A DNA stretch of 64,000 nucleotides. Origin: Eleginops maclovinus (Eukaryota; Chordata; Actinopteri; Perciformes; Eleginopidae). Positions within the stretch are counted from its first letter, which is position 1; every line of letters starts with the position of its first letter. Below the pieces are notes generated by a model. The model was not told the DNA's origin. It ran no database searches and saw nothing but the letters and a program-made list of their open reading frames with translations. Shown here in pieces: positions 11,701 through 34,110 of this stretch. The stretch covers positions 8,181,043 to 8,245,042 of the forward strand of contig NC_086362.1 in the NCBI RefSeq assembly GCF_036324505.1, in the 5' to 3' direction. The position numbers and the translations under genes are program-made.

Positions 11701-14700
11701 TTGATCTCGCTGCGATTTGCCATAAAGATTAAAGAAAAACATGGAGCGTAACTCATATATCATTATTCAATATTGCCCTTGCAAACATGATAAGTCTAAA
11801 AGGACATTAAACATTATGCCCTGAATTAAACATTAAACAGTAAAGGGCCATTTATGTTGAATAAAATGTTCTCCGTCAACCTCTGCCGTATGTCATCTGC
11901 AACCATCAAAGACGATCTCGATGTGTTTCTTAAAGCAAATGAGAAAACCAATAATGCATATCAGAAATAAAATACAAGTAAATAGGTGAACTACCTCTTC
12001 ACAGGGGGCTCCATTGTCACATAAACCTCCAGTTCTACAGGCTTTCACTAACCAAAAGAGACCACACACCACCGCTAACAACCTACAAGCAGGACTCCAA
12101 ACACAACAATATGCACAGGGAGCGTGCCGCCACACATTCCACCACAACCATGTAAATTAGGACCAATCCAAGACAGCCCAAAAAAATGATCTAAGTTGGG
12201 ACGGGAATAGCTTCCTCCCTGTTCAGTGAGGGGAAATAATAATGAGGGTATTAAATACAGCCAGCAGATGAAAAATAATAACATATCGATTGTGCACGTA
12301 GCGCTTTCAAAGGAGCGTAATGGCCTGATTCCTGGTATTGATCTGCCAGTGGGCTGTGGGAGGAGTAGCTAGTCGCCCCTGTAAGACCCCCAGTGAGAAA
12401 GAGATTGGTGAAGCCATCTGAGGTTCTGTTTCTTGTTTCGCTCCATACAGGATTCATTTCAAATGGGTGTTTTTTTTTCCTGAGCGGATGTGAAATGAAT
12501 GCCTCTGAAATGGCCCGACACATACAATATTTTCCATCCTGTGATCATATTTACCTGTAACAATGTGGCTTTTGGTTGCTATACAGAAATGTGCATATGA
12601 CGCAAGGCAGAACATGTTTCAGACAGTACAATTTATCATTATCATATATATTGAATGCTTTTTTAAAATGTGGATTTGCATGTGCTTTAAAGAATGTATT
12701 TCACATTTAGTTTAAAATTAATCACAAGATACATTACAGGAGGGAGATATCAGGATTGCAGCTTGTTCGTGTTTTCATGTATTATTAATGTTGTGTATTC
12801 GGGGTGTACTATGTGCTTGTTTGACTGTGCAAAGGGTGGACCGAATTCAATCTCCAACTTAACACATATGATCCCTAACCTGCCTCTCACAAACTCTTCA
12901 AGTGATCTTATTTCTGGCTCAAAGAGACAGAAAAATCCATATCTCAATTTGGTACACTTCAACTCCACTCCAAAATTGCCCTGAGAGAAAACTGAATTAA
13001 ACTGAGACAAGCTGATTCAACACCCTGAAAGATGCATTTAAGTAGTTGTTTCTGAAATATGTATTTGCCATGTGCAATATCAGGCTCCTCGGCAAGAGAA
13101 AAACGTGGTGGGACTTCACAGCAGCTTTTCATCTGGATAAAGGTGTGTTTTCCCAGAATAAAAGTGTGCATGCCTGGGAATACATTAATCATAACAAGGT
13201 GACAGCCATCCTGACAGACAAGCGGAGGAACGGGAACAGGTTTGACGGCGCTTTATATTCCTCAACATGTTCAAAAAAGCAGAAACTTACAGGGCAATTA
13301 AAGGAGCGTCAATATCCGTGTCAGCTGGATTAGGGGCTGGGCGTGAAATTGTCACATTGTGTGTCAGGGGTGCTCTGTTAACAACTCGGCCTGGCTTTTG
13401 CCGTGGAGTGGCAGAGGGGGCCCCGATGGAACGTGACACTGGAAGAAATGCCGTCAAGTCTGTGCAAGGCCAGATTAGATTAGCACAGGAACAGGTGGTC
13501 TTTTATTGGCTGCGTGATACTGTCAAGGATCCTCTGAAACTGGATGCAGCATGTGCATATGTACTTACACACACACAGGAAACATTCAGGGTGAAGGTGG
13601 CACAAAGCCTTTGTGCTGGATACCAAAAAGAAAAACCTCAGCTTGCTCACGCCTGAGTCAATTGTAATGTGAGAGTGCAGCGCATGCAGTCAGATGCTGC
13701 AGTGACTGTTACAAAGAATAGAAGGGGGAGAAAGGGAGTCATGCTAGGGTTAATGCGCTTTGGGCAGAAAAACACTGAGGTGTCTGTTGAGTGACGGAAA
13801 ATCCAGGGATTGTCCAGCTGTCTGCGAGGCGACAGCCACACAACAGCATCTAACGAGTGTGTGTGTGAGGGGGGTTGATGGTGAGGAAGAGGCATTTTGC
13901 CAAACCATTCTCCACACCAACCAGTATATTTACGGGGAACATATTAGCCATGAATAATACATGTGGTGATGTATGGCACGAGTCCGCTCCGGATGAATTA
14001 TACAGTGGGGCCGCACCAAATACAGCATTGTATCCCCATATGGACAGTGAGGCATCAAAATGCACCTCTGCCAAACTGATAGAGGGTAATATACAGACCA
14101 TTCTCTGAAATCTGGCTCAAGTAAATCAACTGAACAGAGCCAAAAACAAGGGGGGTCCAAATGCCCCCTTGGCGATCCAAACAATGCATCGGACATATGG
14201 GGTTATTTCTGGGTAAGCGAGAGACACTTTTGAAATCATGCTTGCAATTGTGTACCCTAGAAATGCAACAAAAGAAAATAAATACCAGACAGCAGACTGT
14301 TGGTGTTCTTTCAGAGGAAAAAATGTTGAGGTGTTTTGATGCGAGAGAGAAGTGAACAGTCTGATGAGGAGGTCTTTTGAAACTAGGTCACAAGGGGTGC
14401 CATTTTGTCAAAAGCCTGAGTGAAAAGCATTGCAACAAACATGAAGAGCATTTCTACTCAAGGAAGGAAAACTATTTCCTATTTCTAGGACAACACAGAC
14501 TCAGTCAGTCTAACTTTATGGCTGTATAGTAATGAGATAGTTTAAACATTTTAGAAAAGCTAATGTGTAACGAGTGTCCTTAGGCAAATAAGTAATACAT
14601 GTGTGTGTTTAATGTACACTTGGGCACCAGAAGTTGAGTAACTGAGTTTACTTTTAAATGTACGATTTATATTACTTATGGAGCTAAGTGGGCACACTTT

Positions 14701-15666
14701 TTCAAGTCTGCTTGTTGGTGTACTTCACATACACTACACCTTTACTTTTTAAGTGGTGCTTAATGGTACTAAATTAGCTTTTTTATGAGGTAACTTTTAC
14801 ATTGAAATGGGTAACAGGTCTATCCTTGAAATCTTTTAAGTTGGGAATCCGTGCTCTTTTCAATTTAGAAGAGTGTTTAGACAACTGATTGCAATGAGTT
14901 ATATTGGGTAAATCTTCACTTTAATGGAGCAGTTCATGAAAAGAGTCTCCTACCAAGTTTTCTCAAACTCTCCCAATTAAACTTTAATGCAAAAGCTTTC
15001 AAAGGTAGAGATAATGATGTGTCTAATTCAACCATTAACTTTCCACACAGAAGGAGATAAGATGGAAAGATCTTTATTCCCAAGCTGTTATCAAGAGTGG
15101 TTACACTATGATATAGGGAACTAAAAGAAAACAACAAAGCAGACAAACGGAGTCTATTTAGGGCAAAGACTGCAGATGAAAATCCACATTGGTGCCTTTG
15201 GAGGAAGCTGAGGTAGTGCCAGAACAGAGAGGAAAAATGATATTCAAATCCCGCAGTGCTCTATCAGTCAGTGCAAAATGAGATTTTGGCACAATATCTA
15301 ACACAGAATGAATTATGAGTTAGATAACTATTATGGCTAGGTTTTAAATAAAGGTGTCCAATAGCAGTTTTCTTCTGCTGATAACTTTGATGGAAAAGAT
15401 GTGATGTTGTGCCTGCAGGTAAATTGTGCATTAAAGGTGAAGAAGGATTCATCTATACTTATTTTAGATTGTCAGAGTTCATTTGCTGGAGTGACTTGAA
15501 AGAAGTGTATTGTATTTTAGAATATGGGGGAGAGGCAGAACCTAGAGGGGATATGCTTAAAATAAAAGCCTGAACTAGCTTGGGAGATGTTTGGCCTCTG
15601 GTTATACATAGAACCCAAATTGTGTGATTAATTGTTTATCGCCACCTTATGAAAAATCATTAGACA
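11701..15666. other. Non-coding, no gene seen
   Basis: Unassigned. The longest frame, 129 codons at 13267-13656 (+), has no recognisable domain and no supporting splice or promoter context. A block at 13090-13460 is GC-richer than its surroundings. The rest is AT-rich with short tracts only. Confidence 0.5.
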
Positions 15667-15684
15667 TTTTTTTTTTTTTTTTTT
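15667..15684 (+). repeat. Homopolymer T18
   Basis: Eighteen consecutive T in AT-rich sequence; no LINE or SINE body is recognisable next to it. Confidence 0.85.
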
Positions 15685-17073
<1,389 letters not shown>

Positions 17074-17093
17074 GGGGGGGGGGGGGGGGGGGG
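17074..17093 (+). repeat. Homopolymer G20
   Basis: Twenty consecutive G; quadruplex-capable, and the exact length is uncertain. Confidence 0.9.
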
Positions 17094-18539
17094 CGTCAAG
17101 ACGACAAGGTCCCGTCTCAATCCTGCACTCACCCAGCAAGATGTCTCTTCATGTGTCCAAACCGTCATTGGGAATTTGGACAGAAAATCAGAGTTGCCTT
17201 TTACTCTCAAGACAAGCAAGAAATGCCCTTTTTTCTCTAAAGACCTGATATCACACTGGCAAGACATGGCTTGTTATTTATCATACCTGTCATAGTGGGA
17301 AAAACAGAGATGTAAGCTAAAATCCTGTTCCCACACTTTACTGTCTTGGGACCAAGGATAGGGGGAGGGAGGTTCAGGTCTTGCTCAAGAACAGTCATCC
17401 ATAACCACGGTTTGTTTTTAAGCTTTGTGACGTTTGGGCTAGATCCGATCCTGTAAAAATTGTTTTCTAGGATCCAAAGACAACTGGCCGATCGGTACTT
17501 TAGGTAGGCATGAATGTCACATCGGAAGTTGACAGAAATTGCCAATACACGTCCAAAATGTTGACATTGAAAAGGTTGAGAGGTGCACTTTGGCGAAGCA
17601 TACTGATATCTGTATCCAAAACTTGTGATAGCCACTGTACTTTGAGTTTACACATGCATTCCCACTGATTTCCAGCCTTTTAGTAACATTATTTGTTGGT
17701 ACTGTTATAATGAACCACATACATTCTAAATTTAGCACCATCCTGCTCAGCATAGAACAGAGTGGTCCATTGCAGCACCTGTTCAAACCTCTGAAACGAC
17801 TACTGTGCTTATACATAACGGCAAACAACTGTGCAACAGTCTGATTTTCAGCTCTACAAATTGGTTAATTCCTCACACGATAAACCTGCCAATGTCATTT
17901 GAGGGAATGTTGACCAACCAAATGCATATCCAAGCTGAGTGAATCTACAGCTTGTTGGCCATATGTTGTTATGGCAATACCAGCTACCCACAAACACAGC
18001 CTGTAGCAGTTAGATCCCTTTTTTCCTTCTGTTTCTCCTTCTAATCTCCCGGTGCTGTTCGTCTGTCAGCATTTCTGTATCTGACTCCACGGGGTGCGCT
18101 GAGTCAGAGGTCGAGTGCACGCAAGCTTAGCACATGCACAACAAAGGCTTGGTTTCCTCGGAAAAGCCAGTGAAACCGAGGTGAAGGAGGGTAATCCAGG
18201 TGAGATGAGATGTGATATTGATGTAAAGGTTATACAACATGGTGATAGAAGAGTGCTAGAATGTCTCAACTGAATTTGGGTTTGAGAATTGATAGAGATT
18301 TGACCGAAACGGTGTGGTTGATTGTTCTTGTTTGTCCCTCGTTTGAATGGAACAAAATGTTCCTGCTATGAACATAAGTAGTTTCAAACACTAGAAGTGA
18401 AATGGGTTATCCTATACATCTTTTTGTTTTTTGTTTCTTATAATATAAAAGTTAAGAAAAGACCGGACAAAAGCAGCGTACGCATGTTGTGAGAGTGCTG
18501 GAATGCTTGTGTCACTCTGAAAATGAGTAAATTACACTG
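17094..18539. other. Non-coding, no gene seen
   Basis: Unassigned. A 132-codon minus-strand frame at 17237-17635 shows no family signature. Confidence 0.5.
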
Positions 18540-18900
18540 AAAATTGCAGCAATTATTGGCGACTTAAGGCCCGCCCGTGGGCCCTAGGAGAATTAGAGGA
18601 GAAAATACAGACTCCGTCTTCAAAGGCAATTAGTCTTCATATTGTAGTGTGTCCATTCAGCGAGTGTTCTACCCACTCATGGGACTGCACATGTGGACAT
18701 GGCTAATAGTCTCTGTTAATGAGCCAATCGTTCATTATCAATCTTCTGGGAGGCACAGTGTGAGAGCCGCATCCTGTTGACACATTTAGAGGAAATGGCC
18801 GCCGCATGCCGTTCCCTTCGTATGAACAGCACTGCGGTGCAATTGTCGCTGAAGGCTGCGAAAGAGCAGCTTGATTCCATGTGTTCTTGTGGAGACAGCT
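18540..18900. promoter_or_regulatory. Candidate conserved non-coding block
   Basis: Compact block with CAATTAG at 18628-18634, a nearby TAATGAGCCAATCG, and GGCCCGCCCGTGGGCCC at about 18569-18585, an imperfect GC-rich inverted repeat. No repeats and no coding signal. Candidate only. Confidence 0.25.
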
Positions 18901-21602
<2,702 letters not shown>

Positions 21603-21621
21603 AAAAAAAAAAAAAAAAAAA
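21603..21621 (+). repeat. Homopolymer A19
   Basis: Nineteen consecutive A. The sequence upstream does not resemble a known SINE or LINE, so I do not call it a retroposon tail. Confidence 0.85.
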
Positions 21622-24600
21622 GTACGCCCACGCATTCAATTAACAATGCAACAGCATAAATTACACCTTGTAATTGCACTTAATCACTCCAAAAACTCCC
21701 AAGTTGCGTAATTCTAGTGTTTAACTTGAGTGTGTGACAGAGGCGATGAAGAGGGATTCTGTGGGGAGCCCTTACACATGTAATGTTGGTCCACAGGAGC
21801 TCTCTGTGTGAATGAGGAGGGATGGGAGGGGGCTGTTTGGTGGCATTGAGGTGGTTGATGGGGCAGATGTCTTCTCTGAGCAACCAAGCATACAGGCCTG
21901 GCCCCCGGGGAGATCCACCCGCTGTGCATCAGGAGCAATTAAACACGGCTCACGCTGGAGTTCACTGACGCACACGGGCCGTAAAAAGCTTACGCAAACG
22001 CAAGCAACCTTAAAGGACAGGACGGATGGGAGAAAAACAGAAGTGCCACAGGCAAAAGTTGTACCAAATCAAGTTATTTTTTTGGAGCAATTATAATCCA
22101 TTGTGAAGAAAAGTGAAGAAGAAACTCCAGCGTTCAGCATCAGATGGCAACACAAGCCTCTCCCAACAGGCTCTGACCCAAGCTTTAACAATCCTACAGC
22201 TGCATACCTGCCTGCCCTGAAAATGTATACAAGAACAATAAAAATGGATTTGAAAATACCTACAGCAGGTGCACATTCAGCAAGTAAACAGCAGGAGAGG
22301 AACCAGTAGTGCAAGGCTTGCCCAGGATGTTAACAGTATAAGCAAATATTACAAAAAGGCATTAGCATTAAAGCTAGGATTATTAACTATAGTATGTTAA
22401 TAAGGGTAGTTTTCAGTGCAAAAGTAATCAGAAAATGCTAATTAGTTTCCTATTAACATGCAGAGGAAGAGTATAAAATCCAGGTTCCTGCTCTTTGCTG
22501 CAGGGGGGATAGGGCAACACTGGATTACTTTAATTATTATTTAATAAAGAGGCAAATGGAATGTAAACTCAACTGTAGACAGAGCAATGAGATCAAGTTG
22601 GCCTGAAAAGTCATTCAAGCTCAAGTTAGATGGCGACAGCAGTCACCATTTTCTCTTCAGCGCTCTACCTCAACCTAAAATAAACTTCCTCCTTGGTTCT
22701 CTGTAGAGGCCTGCCAAATTAATTCACTACAGTTATAACTAGATTCGGTGGCGTGCAGGAATAACCGGCGTTCTGCAGCTAAATCAACATCAGACACTCG
22801 GCTGGCCCTCTGGGGGCGCCGTGCAGAGCCGCTCTGTTTCTCAGTCAAAGCAGTGCGCTTTGCCTCCAGGCCCCCGTGGAATATCTCTTAATGTAACTTG
22901 CATCTTCATTTAGGCTTTGCTCTGATTTTGCATGGTAAAATCAAATCCTCTATTTTAACTCTGAAAAGTAAAAAGGTTTGGGGAGAAAGGGGGGAGAGAA
23001 AACAAAGAGTGAGGGACCAACAGAGGAAGACGGTGTAAGCTGTTAATGCTATGTTAATCCCCGACTAAAAACAGCTGAAGGTAACGCAGAGCTAGATAGC
23101 TAGTGGAGGAGGTGAGTGAGGAGAGGAAACGGGTAACAGGGTATGCATAAAATACCAGAAAAACCGGAAGTCTTTCAATCAGTCCGAGGTATTCCTTCTG
23201 CCATGATTATGAGGACATAGAGAGTTGTAGATAATAAATAAGTATTTGGTTGAGAAGAAAACACATCTATTCACATTTTAAAAATGTAAGTCTATCCCAG
23301 CAATGGTAAAAGAAACTCATAGTTTCTGATTTGAGTGTTTCACTAAATTGAGTTATGACTATTTCCATGTTTTATGGCCGTAATAAAGAAATTAGGGAAA
23401 AAGTCCACAATGGTAAAAAAAGTGCCTTAATGGTAAAGCTAGGGATTGTTGTTTTCTTCAGCCTGAAGATGCCCTGAATACAAAGCTAACACCTCTGGAC
23501 ACACAAATGCCATTTGTTCATTATTCATTCATGGAGTGGATAAACATACAAGGCCGTGGCTTCAGGGTGTGTTGACTCTCCTGACCATAGTCAGTTCAAA
23601 AACAAATTCTACAACGAAAGATAGATCAGGTGCAGAAAAAAAATCAATCAGCACCTTCAACAGTGGCTTAAAAATAATGGAAACGGGACAGGCAAGGTAT
23701 AAGACATCTGTCCAAAGGGAGAGTATACATGACAGAATTCATAGAAAGAGTTATAATATCTGTTCTACACACAACATTTCGAGGTAATGTAGCTCCCATT
23801 TCTATCAAATGTCCAACCACAGCCTGACCACTGTTCATAAAACAATAGAATAACACAGGGAGAAGAAAAAACAATCAATTATGTTTTTATGAGGACATAC
23901 TGAGCCAAGCAACAGGGCATGAATATTCATGTGCAACACAAAAAGCAGTAAAAAACACTTTGTTATTGAAACCACATCCCATGCTCATGTTGGGGAAACG
24001 AATCGATCTCTGGGGGGTGGTGGGGTTTGGCCTCCAGCCGGCTAAGAGGGCTGCCACCAGTAGTGGGGATGATGCTCAAAGGCTGGCAACAGAAAACGGT
24101 ATGGCTGCGATGCTGTTTACCTCTCTGGCAAACAGCTGAGCCCTGCGCTGCACATCAACCGCAGGTCAGTAAAAAGTCACCATGCTAGGAAATTGTATGA
24201 TGAGGTGCTGAAGGGATTCAATAATTATGCAATGAACTGCAATTTAAAAAAAGTAATTACTCTGCACCTCCAGATAATTATAATATTGATTCATGTACAT
24301 GTTGTGTCTTCCTCACTGGCTTGCTTACGTTAGCCAACTTGAGTTACTTCTTTAGGAATTACCTGTTGTCGTTGATTAAGTTAGTACGTCTTTATTCACT
24401 CGTACCTCCTCATCATGCTCCTGCATCCTAATGTAAAGTGTTTCCGAAGACAAGAGTGAGAATGACAAAAGGATCGGAGAGCAGATTAATCCTGGAGGAA
24501 TTGATTTGTTAAGCTTCTCCATCCTCACGGGCGCAGCAGTCGAACAGGATTTAAGCTCAGGAGCCCCCGAGACGCACATCTGCTCTGAGCCTGTCCTCCA

Positions 24601-24659
24601 GGACCGCGGGGACCCTCCAACCTGAAGCCAACTTCCATCCAACTGGACCAGCTCACTGT
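21622..24659. other. Non-coding, no gene seen
   Basis: Unassigned. An ATG-less open frame runs from 24073 to 24333 past a donor-like CAG/GTCAGT at about 24161-24169, but there is no convincing acceptor or recognised peptide. GC-richer patches lie at 22740-22880 and 24010-24170. Confidence 0.5.
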
Positions 24660-24719
24660 GGGGGGGGGGGGGGCCTGGCTGGCTGTGTGTGTGTGGTGTG
24701 GTGTGGTGTGGTGTGGTCT

Positions 24720-24817
<98 letters not shown>

Positions 24818-24826
24818 TGTGTGTGT
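24660..24826 (+). repeat. G14, (GGTGT)n and (GT)n compound repeat
   Basis: A G14 run (24660-24673), a pentanucleotide GTGTG-type array (about 24691-24716), then (GT)n from 24721 to 24826 with one interruption at 24811. Compound arrays of this kind change length easily. Confidence 0.95.
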
Positions 24827-24912
24827 CTTCTTTAATTTACATGAGTGCACACATGTGAGGATGCATGCACTACAAGGATGAATGAGTGAATGAATGTGGA
24901 TTTGTGTTAATC

Positions 24913-29865
<4,953 letters not shown>

Positions 29866-29960
29866 TTTATGCAGCACCTTTAAGACACAAAGGTAACTCA
29901 GAGAGCTTGACATAAACACACAAGGAAGATTAAATGAATTTAAATAAAAAAACGGAACAA
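29866..29960 (+). repeat. Possible fish retroposon fragment
   Basis: The segment TTTATGCAGCACCTTTAAGA followed by ACTCAGAGAGCTTGACATAA resembles a common teleost interspersed repeat whose hallmark is a 'TTTATATAGCACCTTT ... AAAGTGCTTTACA' pair. The match is from memory and diverged; the ends are unclear. Confidence 0.4.
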
Positions 29961-31479
29961 AGTAATACATAAAACCGAAGGTAGTTACAAATCGACTTTG
30001 TAGAAGATGATGCTGCAAGAGGGCAGTAGTATAAAAATAGAAGAGGATGTAATAAAAAATAGCAGAGTGAAAGAGTTGACATTTGTCAGGATGGCTCCTG
30101 ATGGGTTTTCTACAACAAAGCTGCCTGAAGACAAACACTCATCGCATCACATGGCCAGGAAATACATGAGAACAAGTGCGCACATGAACTTAACATGACT
30201 CCCGTTCTGAATGGCAAAAGGTTCTGCAGAGCTCTGTAGGAAGCTGGGGATTTTGTACACTAACCCCTGCATCGATCCAGATCAAGCAGTGGCAGAAAGC
30301 AGTGGGCGTTGGGAGCAGAGCCCCTTTGATCAAACAGTGGTCATGACTTCTTCAAGAAGCAGCAATCTCCCACTGAAGTCTGGGAACAGTGTGAAAGTCC
30401 CACAAGGGATTATGTCTGAGTATGTCAATTACAGTAAGTACGCAGAGCTACTCAGGGGTAGGATCTGCCAATCTCTGCAGCTTTCTGATCCCACATCGGC
30501 TCCAAATACGAGGTTCTGCTGTGTCTGTGCCAAGAAGAGCTCACTATAAAACAACTAAACATTTACAGCACAGACTGATAGCATTATATTGCTTTATAAA
30601 GGCCTATCAGGTTCCCAAGTGTTTATTAGATCCTGACAGCCCCTTGGCACTAAATTACCGGTGTGATATACAGTGTGGTGTAATATGCCAACTGATTATG
30701 TTTCATTTGAAACAATTGCAATTTATCTTATGTACCTATTGAAATTAAAGAGGCTTTTTTTGGATTTGAAATGCGTAGAAATGGGGTTGCAACACTTTAA
30801 GAGGTTGACAAGGACTATATTTCATGGGGACAAATATGGAACTGTACCAGGAATGCACAATATATTGAGGGTTTTTTGGGTGTTTTTTTTTTTAAATCAC
30901 CATCCAGATTTAAACTTGCACTATACACAAAAGGAAAGAAGGCTGGAAATAAATGTAAGGTCAATACTGGAAATAACTTTTTAAGAGTGTGACATTTGGC
31001 CAGCTAGAAGAAAAGCTAGAGGACATTTTTAAAGATTATTTTGTCAAAAACGTTAGAAAGGATGCCAAATTGATATTTTACTGAGGGCTTGTTACAAAAC
31101 TTCACTTTTGGTATACATATTTATGAGTTTTCCAGAACAACACTCCCTATGCATTTTCTAATTCCACCCAAAAGTGCCACAAGTGTATAAAGGAAGCCAT
31201 TAATGAGGTTATATAAAAGAGTTTGTAAAATGCATTTCTTATAAATAAATAAGTCTAATGAGGTAAACAAAATTAAATAAAGCAGACTGAATGGGACATG
31301 CCATCGAAAGGACTCTGGCATTCAGAAATAAAATGTTCCAACACCTAGAAGGTGTTTGTTTTCTGCCAAACAACACCAGTGTCTCAATGCCTGAAATATG
31401 TCAAGTCACTGTACACTTGGAGCTGATCCAAGACCAGATTAAAAAATGACATGAAGATCGCTTTTCTTTCTCCAGCTCT
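29961..31479. other. Non-coding, no gene seen
   Basis: Unassigned AT-rich sequence; no recognised element. Confidence 0.5.
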
Positions 31480-31870
31480 CCCCGAGTAAACACACTAATC
31501 TGCACACTTTGCTGCCTCGTTACTCGGGCTCTTAATTAAAATGCAAGCACTTCTCCTTCAGGCGGTTACCAATACTTGATGCGCTGGATTACCGTCGGTG
31601 AAGTCGGACATAATTTGTTTTTAATAAAACATTGGAGGGATTAAGTCGATGGAGTTAACTGAGATTTAGCTCCAAGGAAGCACATGTCTTGTAAATGCTG
31701 AGCACAAACAAGCCAACAAATGCTTTGGCATCTTTAATAGGCATTTAATTGCTCTTAATATAGAACAAATGATTGCAATAACAAGCATTCCTAACATGAC
31801 TGCAGCTACTGTAAACAGAGAAAAAAGACGCATACTAATGGCAGACTTACCTGCATCCTTGCATTTGTTT
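31480..31870. promoter_or_regulatory. Candidate conserved non-coding block
   Basis: Repeat-free block with TTAATTAA at 31532-31539 directly followed by an octamer-like ATGCAAGC at 31541-31548. This resembles homeodomain/POU-type regulatory DNA, but no alignment was possible. Confidence 0.25.
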
Positions 31871-32209
31871 GTACTAATCTATGTTGAAATGGTAGGGTAT
31901 AATGTTTGGAAGAAGTAGCGTTAATTTGTTGTCATAATTAGGAGTTTTATGGGTTGCCACAGTAGAGAGCACATAAAGCGACAGCGTCATCACTAATTCA
32001 ACATGGCAGGCCTGCAGAACACCATCTGTTGCCCAAGAAACTGTTAATAAAGTCACAATTATCTTTTTGTAAGCACTTTATGGAGAATAAAATGTGCAAA
32101 TTAATTAGGTACAAGTCAAGTCCATGGCTAAGAATAGAGATGGAAGGAGGAAAAAAGGCCAAATCACCAAAGACAGAGGCAAAGCATTTGATTCAAGAAC
32201 GTTTTGCAA
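31871..32209. other. Non-coding, no gene seen
   Basis: AT-rich unassigned spacer. Confidence 0.5.
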
Positions 32210-32820
32210 GCAAACACACCCGTGGCGCTAATGATAATTCGGGGTTTCTTTGCTGATGATTTGAAACAAAGGCATTGTTTCACTTTTTAATTGCGCCTCA
32301 CATCCACTTACACGCATTTTGTAATGAGGCTACACATTTAACCGTAGCCTCCCTCCTCTCATCACAACAAACAAAACCAAAAAAAGCAGTCAGTAATTGC
32401 ACAGCGTGTTAACAGCTGGCTATCAAAACCCAGCAGGAAAATACAATTCACCCTGAAAAGTTGAGCATCAACCCCATTCATGATCAATACTGCTGGGCCA
32501 AGAAAGCACTTATCTGCTGTGTTTACATTGCTGTTAGTTTCTCATCAAGAACGCTTCCCTCGTTACCGCCCTCCCAGTTCGCCTCAGAGGCCGCTGCCTC
32601 CGCTGCCTTTTGTCAACACCAGCACCCACAATAAATGGCCAGAATAGAGGCCAGATAATTTTGTTAATCTCCTTCGCCTAAGACCTTGAGGAGTTTAATT
32701 CATGGTGATTGTTTTGACTCCCCTCGCTGACGATCAATAAAGTCCATTTCAGCACTTTTTTTTGCCCGGCTCGGAAACAGAAAGCCCTTGTCGCTGCGCT
32801 CTTCTTTATGAAGCCCGGAC
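32210..32820. promoter_or_regulatory. Candidate conserved non-coding block
   Basis: Long repeat-free block of balanced composition that contains TTAATTGCG near 32287, a CAGCTG E-box at 32413-32418 and several AATTG/TTAAT cores. No open frame of interest. Ends just before the AC94 tract. Confidence 0.3.
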
Positions 32821-32873
32821 ACAGACAAACACGGTATCCTTCAAAGTCATCAAATGTGCAGGCAGATAGTGAG

Positions 32874-33519
<646 letters not shown>

Positions 33520-34110
33520 AAGCGGATGCGCAAGGTAATTGTTCTTGTTAGCATGATTTATGATTCATAAATTCTGCACCCACCCGGCATTCCCTTTGAA
33601 CACAAAACAGGGATAAAGAATTTCCTTTTCTTCCAAACGTTTATAATCCTTAATTACCTGGGCCTGGCCGCCGCTTTCTATATTGATGTGAGAACACTGG
33701 GGCAATCACCCTGAGTCTCCTGTGTTTTTTTAATGAAATGTGCACGGCTGCCTATGCATAACCACATTTGCAGTAAGCAAGTGCACAAATTAAGCATGCC
33801 CATCGCTCAGACGGCGGTACCTCCTAAGTGGCATTTGGAAAATTACCTCATACATTTTATTTGTGGGCATGCTTTGTTCGGAGTGGTAATTGACAGAGGT
33901 GTAATGAAATTGGAGGCGGAATCGCTGAATGTGTTTTTAAAGTCAATAACATCAAATGTAATGCCCCGCTGAGCAAGAGTTTGGGAATACAATTATGATC
34001 AATTTGAGTGCTGAGGGCGGCCATTTTGAATCAGCCTCACACTGAGACAAGGGGTACCTCTCACTCGGCAAGCTCATAAAATAACTTCATCTGTATTTGT
34101 GCTTATGGGG
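33520..34110. promoter_or_regulatory. Candidate conserved non-coding block with symmetric TTTATGA site
   Basis: This block has no simple repeats. It holds ATTTATGA-T-TCATAAAT at 33556-33572, two 8-bp arms mirrored around one base, similar to paired CDX/posterior-HOX sites. It also has TAATTA at 33651-33656 and a MEIS-type TGACAG at 33891-33896 next to TAAT. The combination suggests a developmental enhancer; that is inference from motifs alone. Confidence 0.33.

Noticed and set aside
13267..13656. 129-codon open frame
   Set aside because: No recognisable domain, no splice or promoter context, and length within chance for 64 kb of six frames.
23647..23667. RE1/NRSF-like site
   Set aside because: The left half fits (TCAGCACC) but the right half matches only about 6 of 10 positions.
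24073..24333. Open frame with a donor-like CAG/GTCAGT at about 24161-24169
   Set aside because: No matching acceptor keeps the frame open, and the peptide is not recognised.
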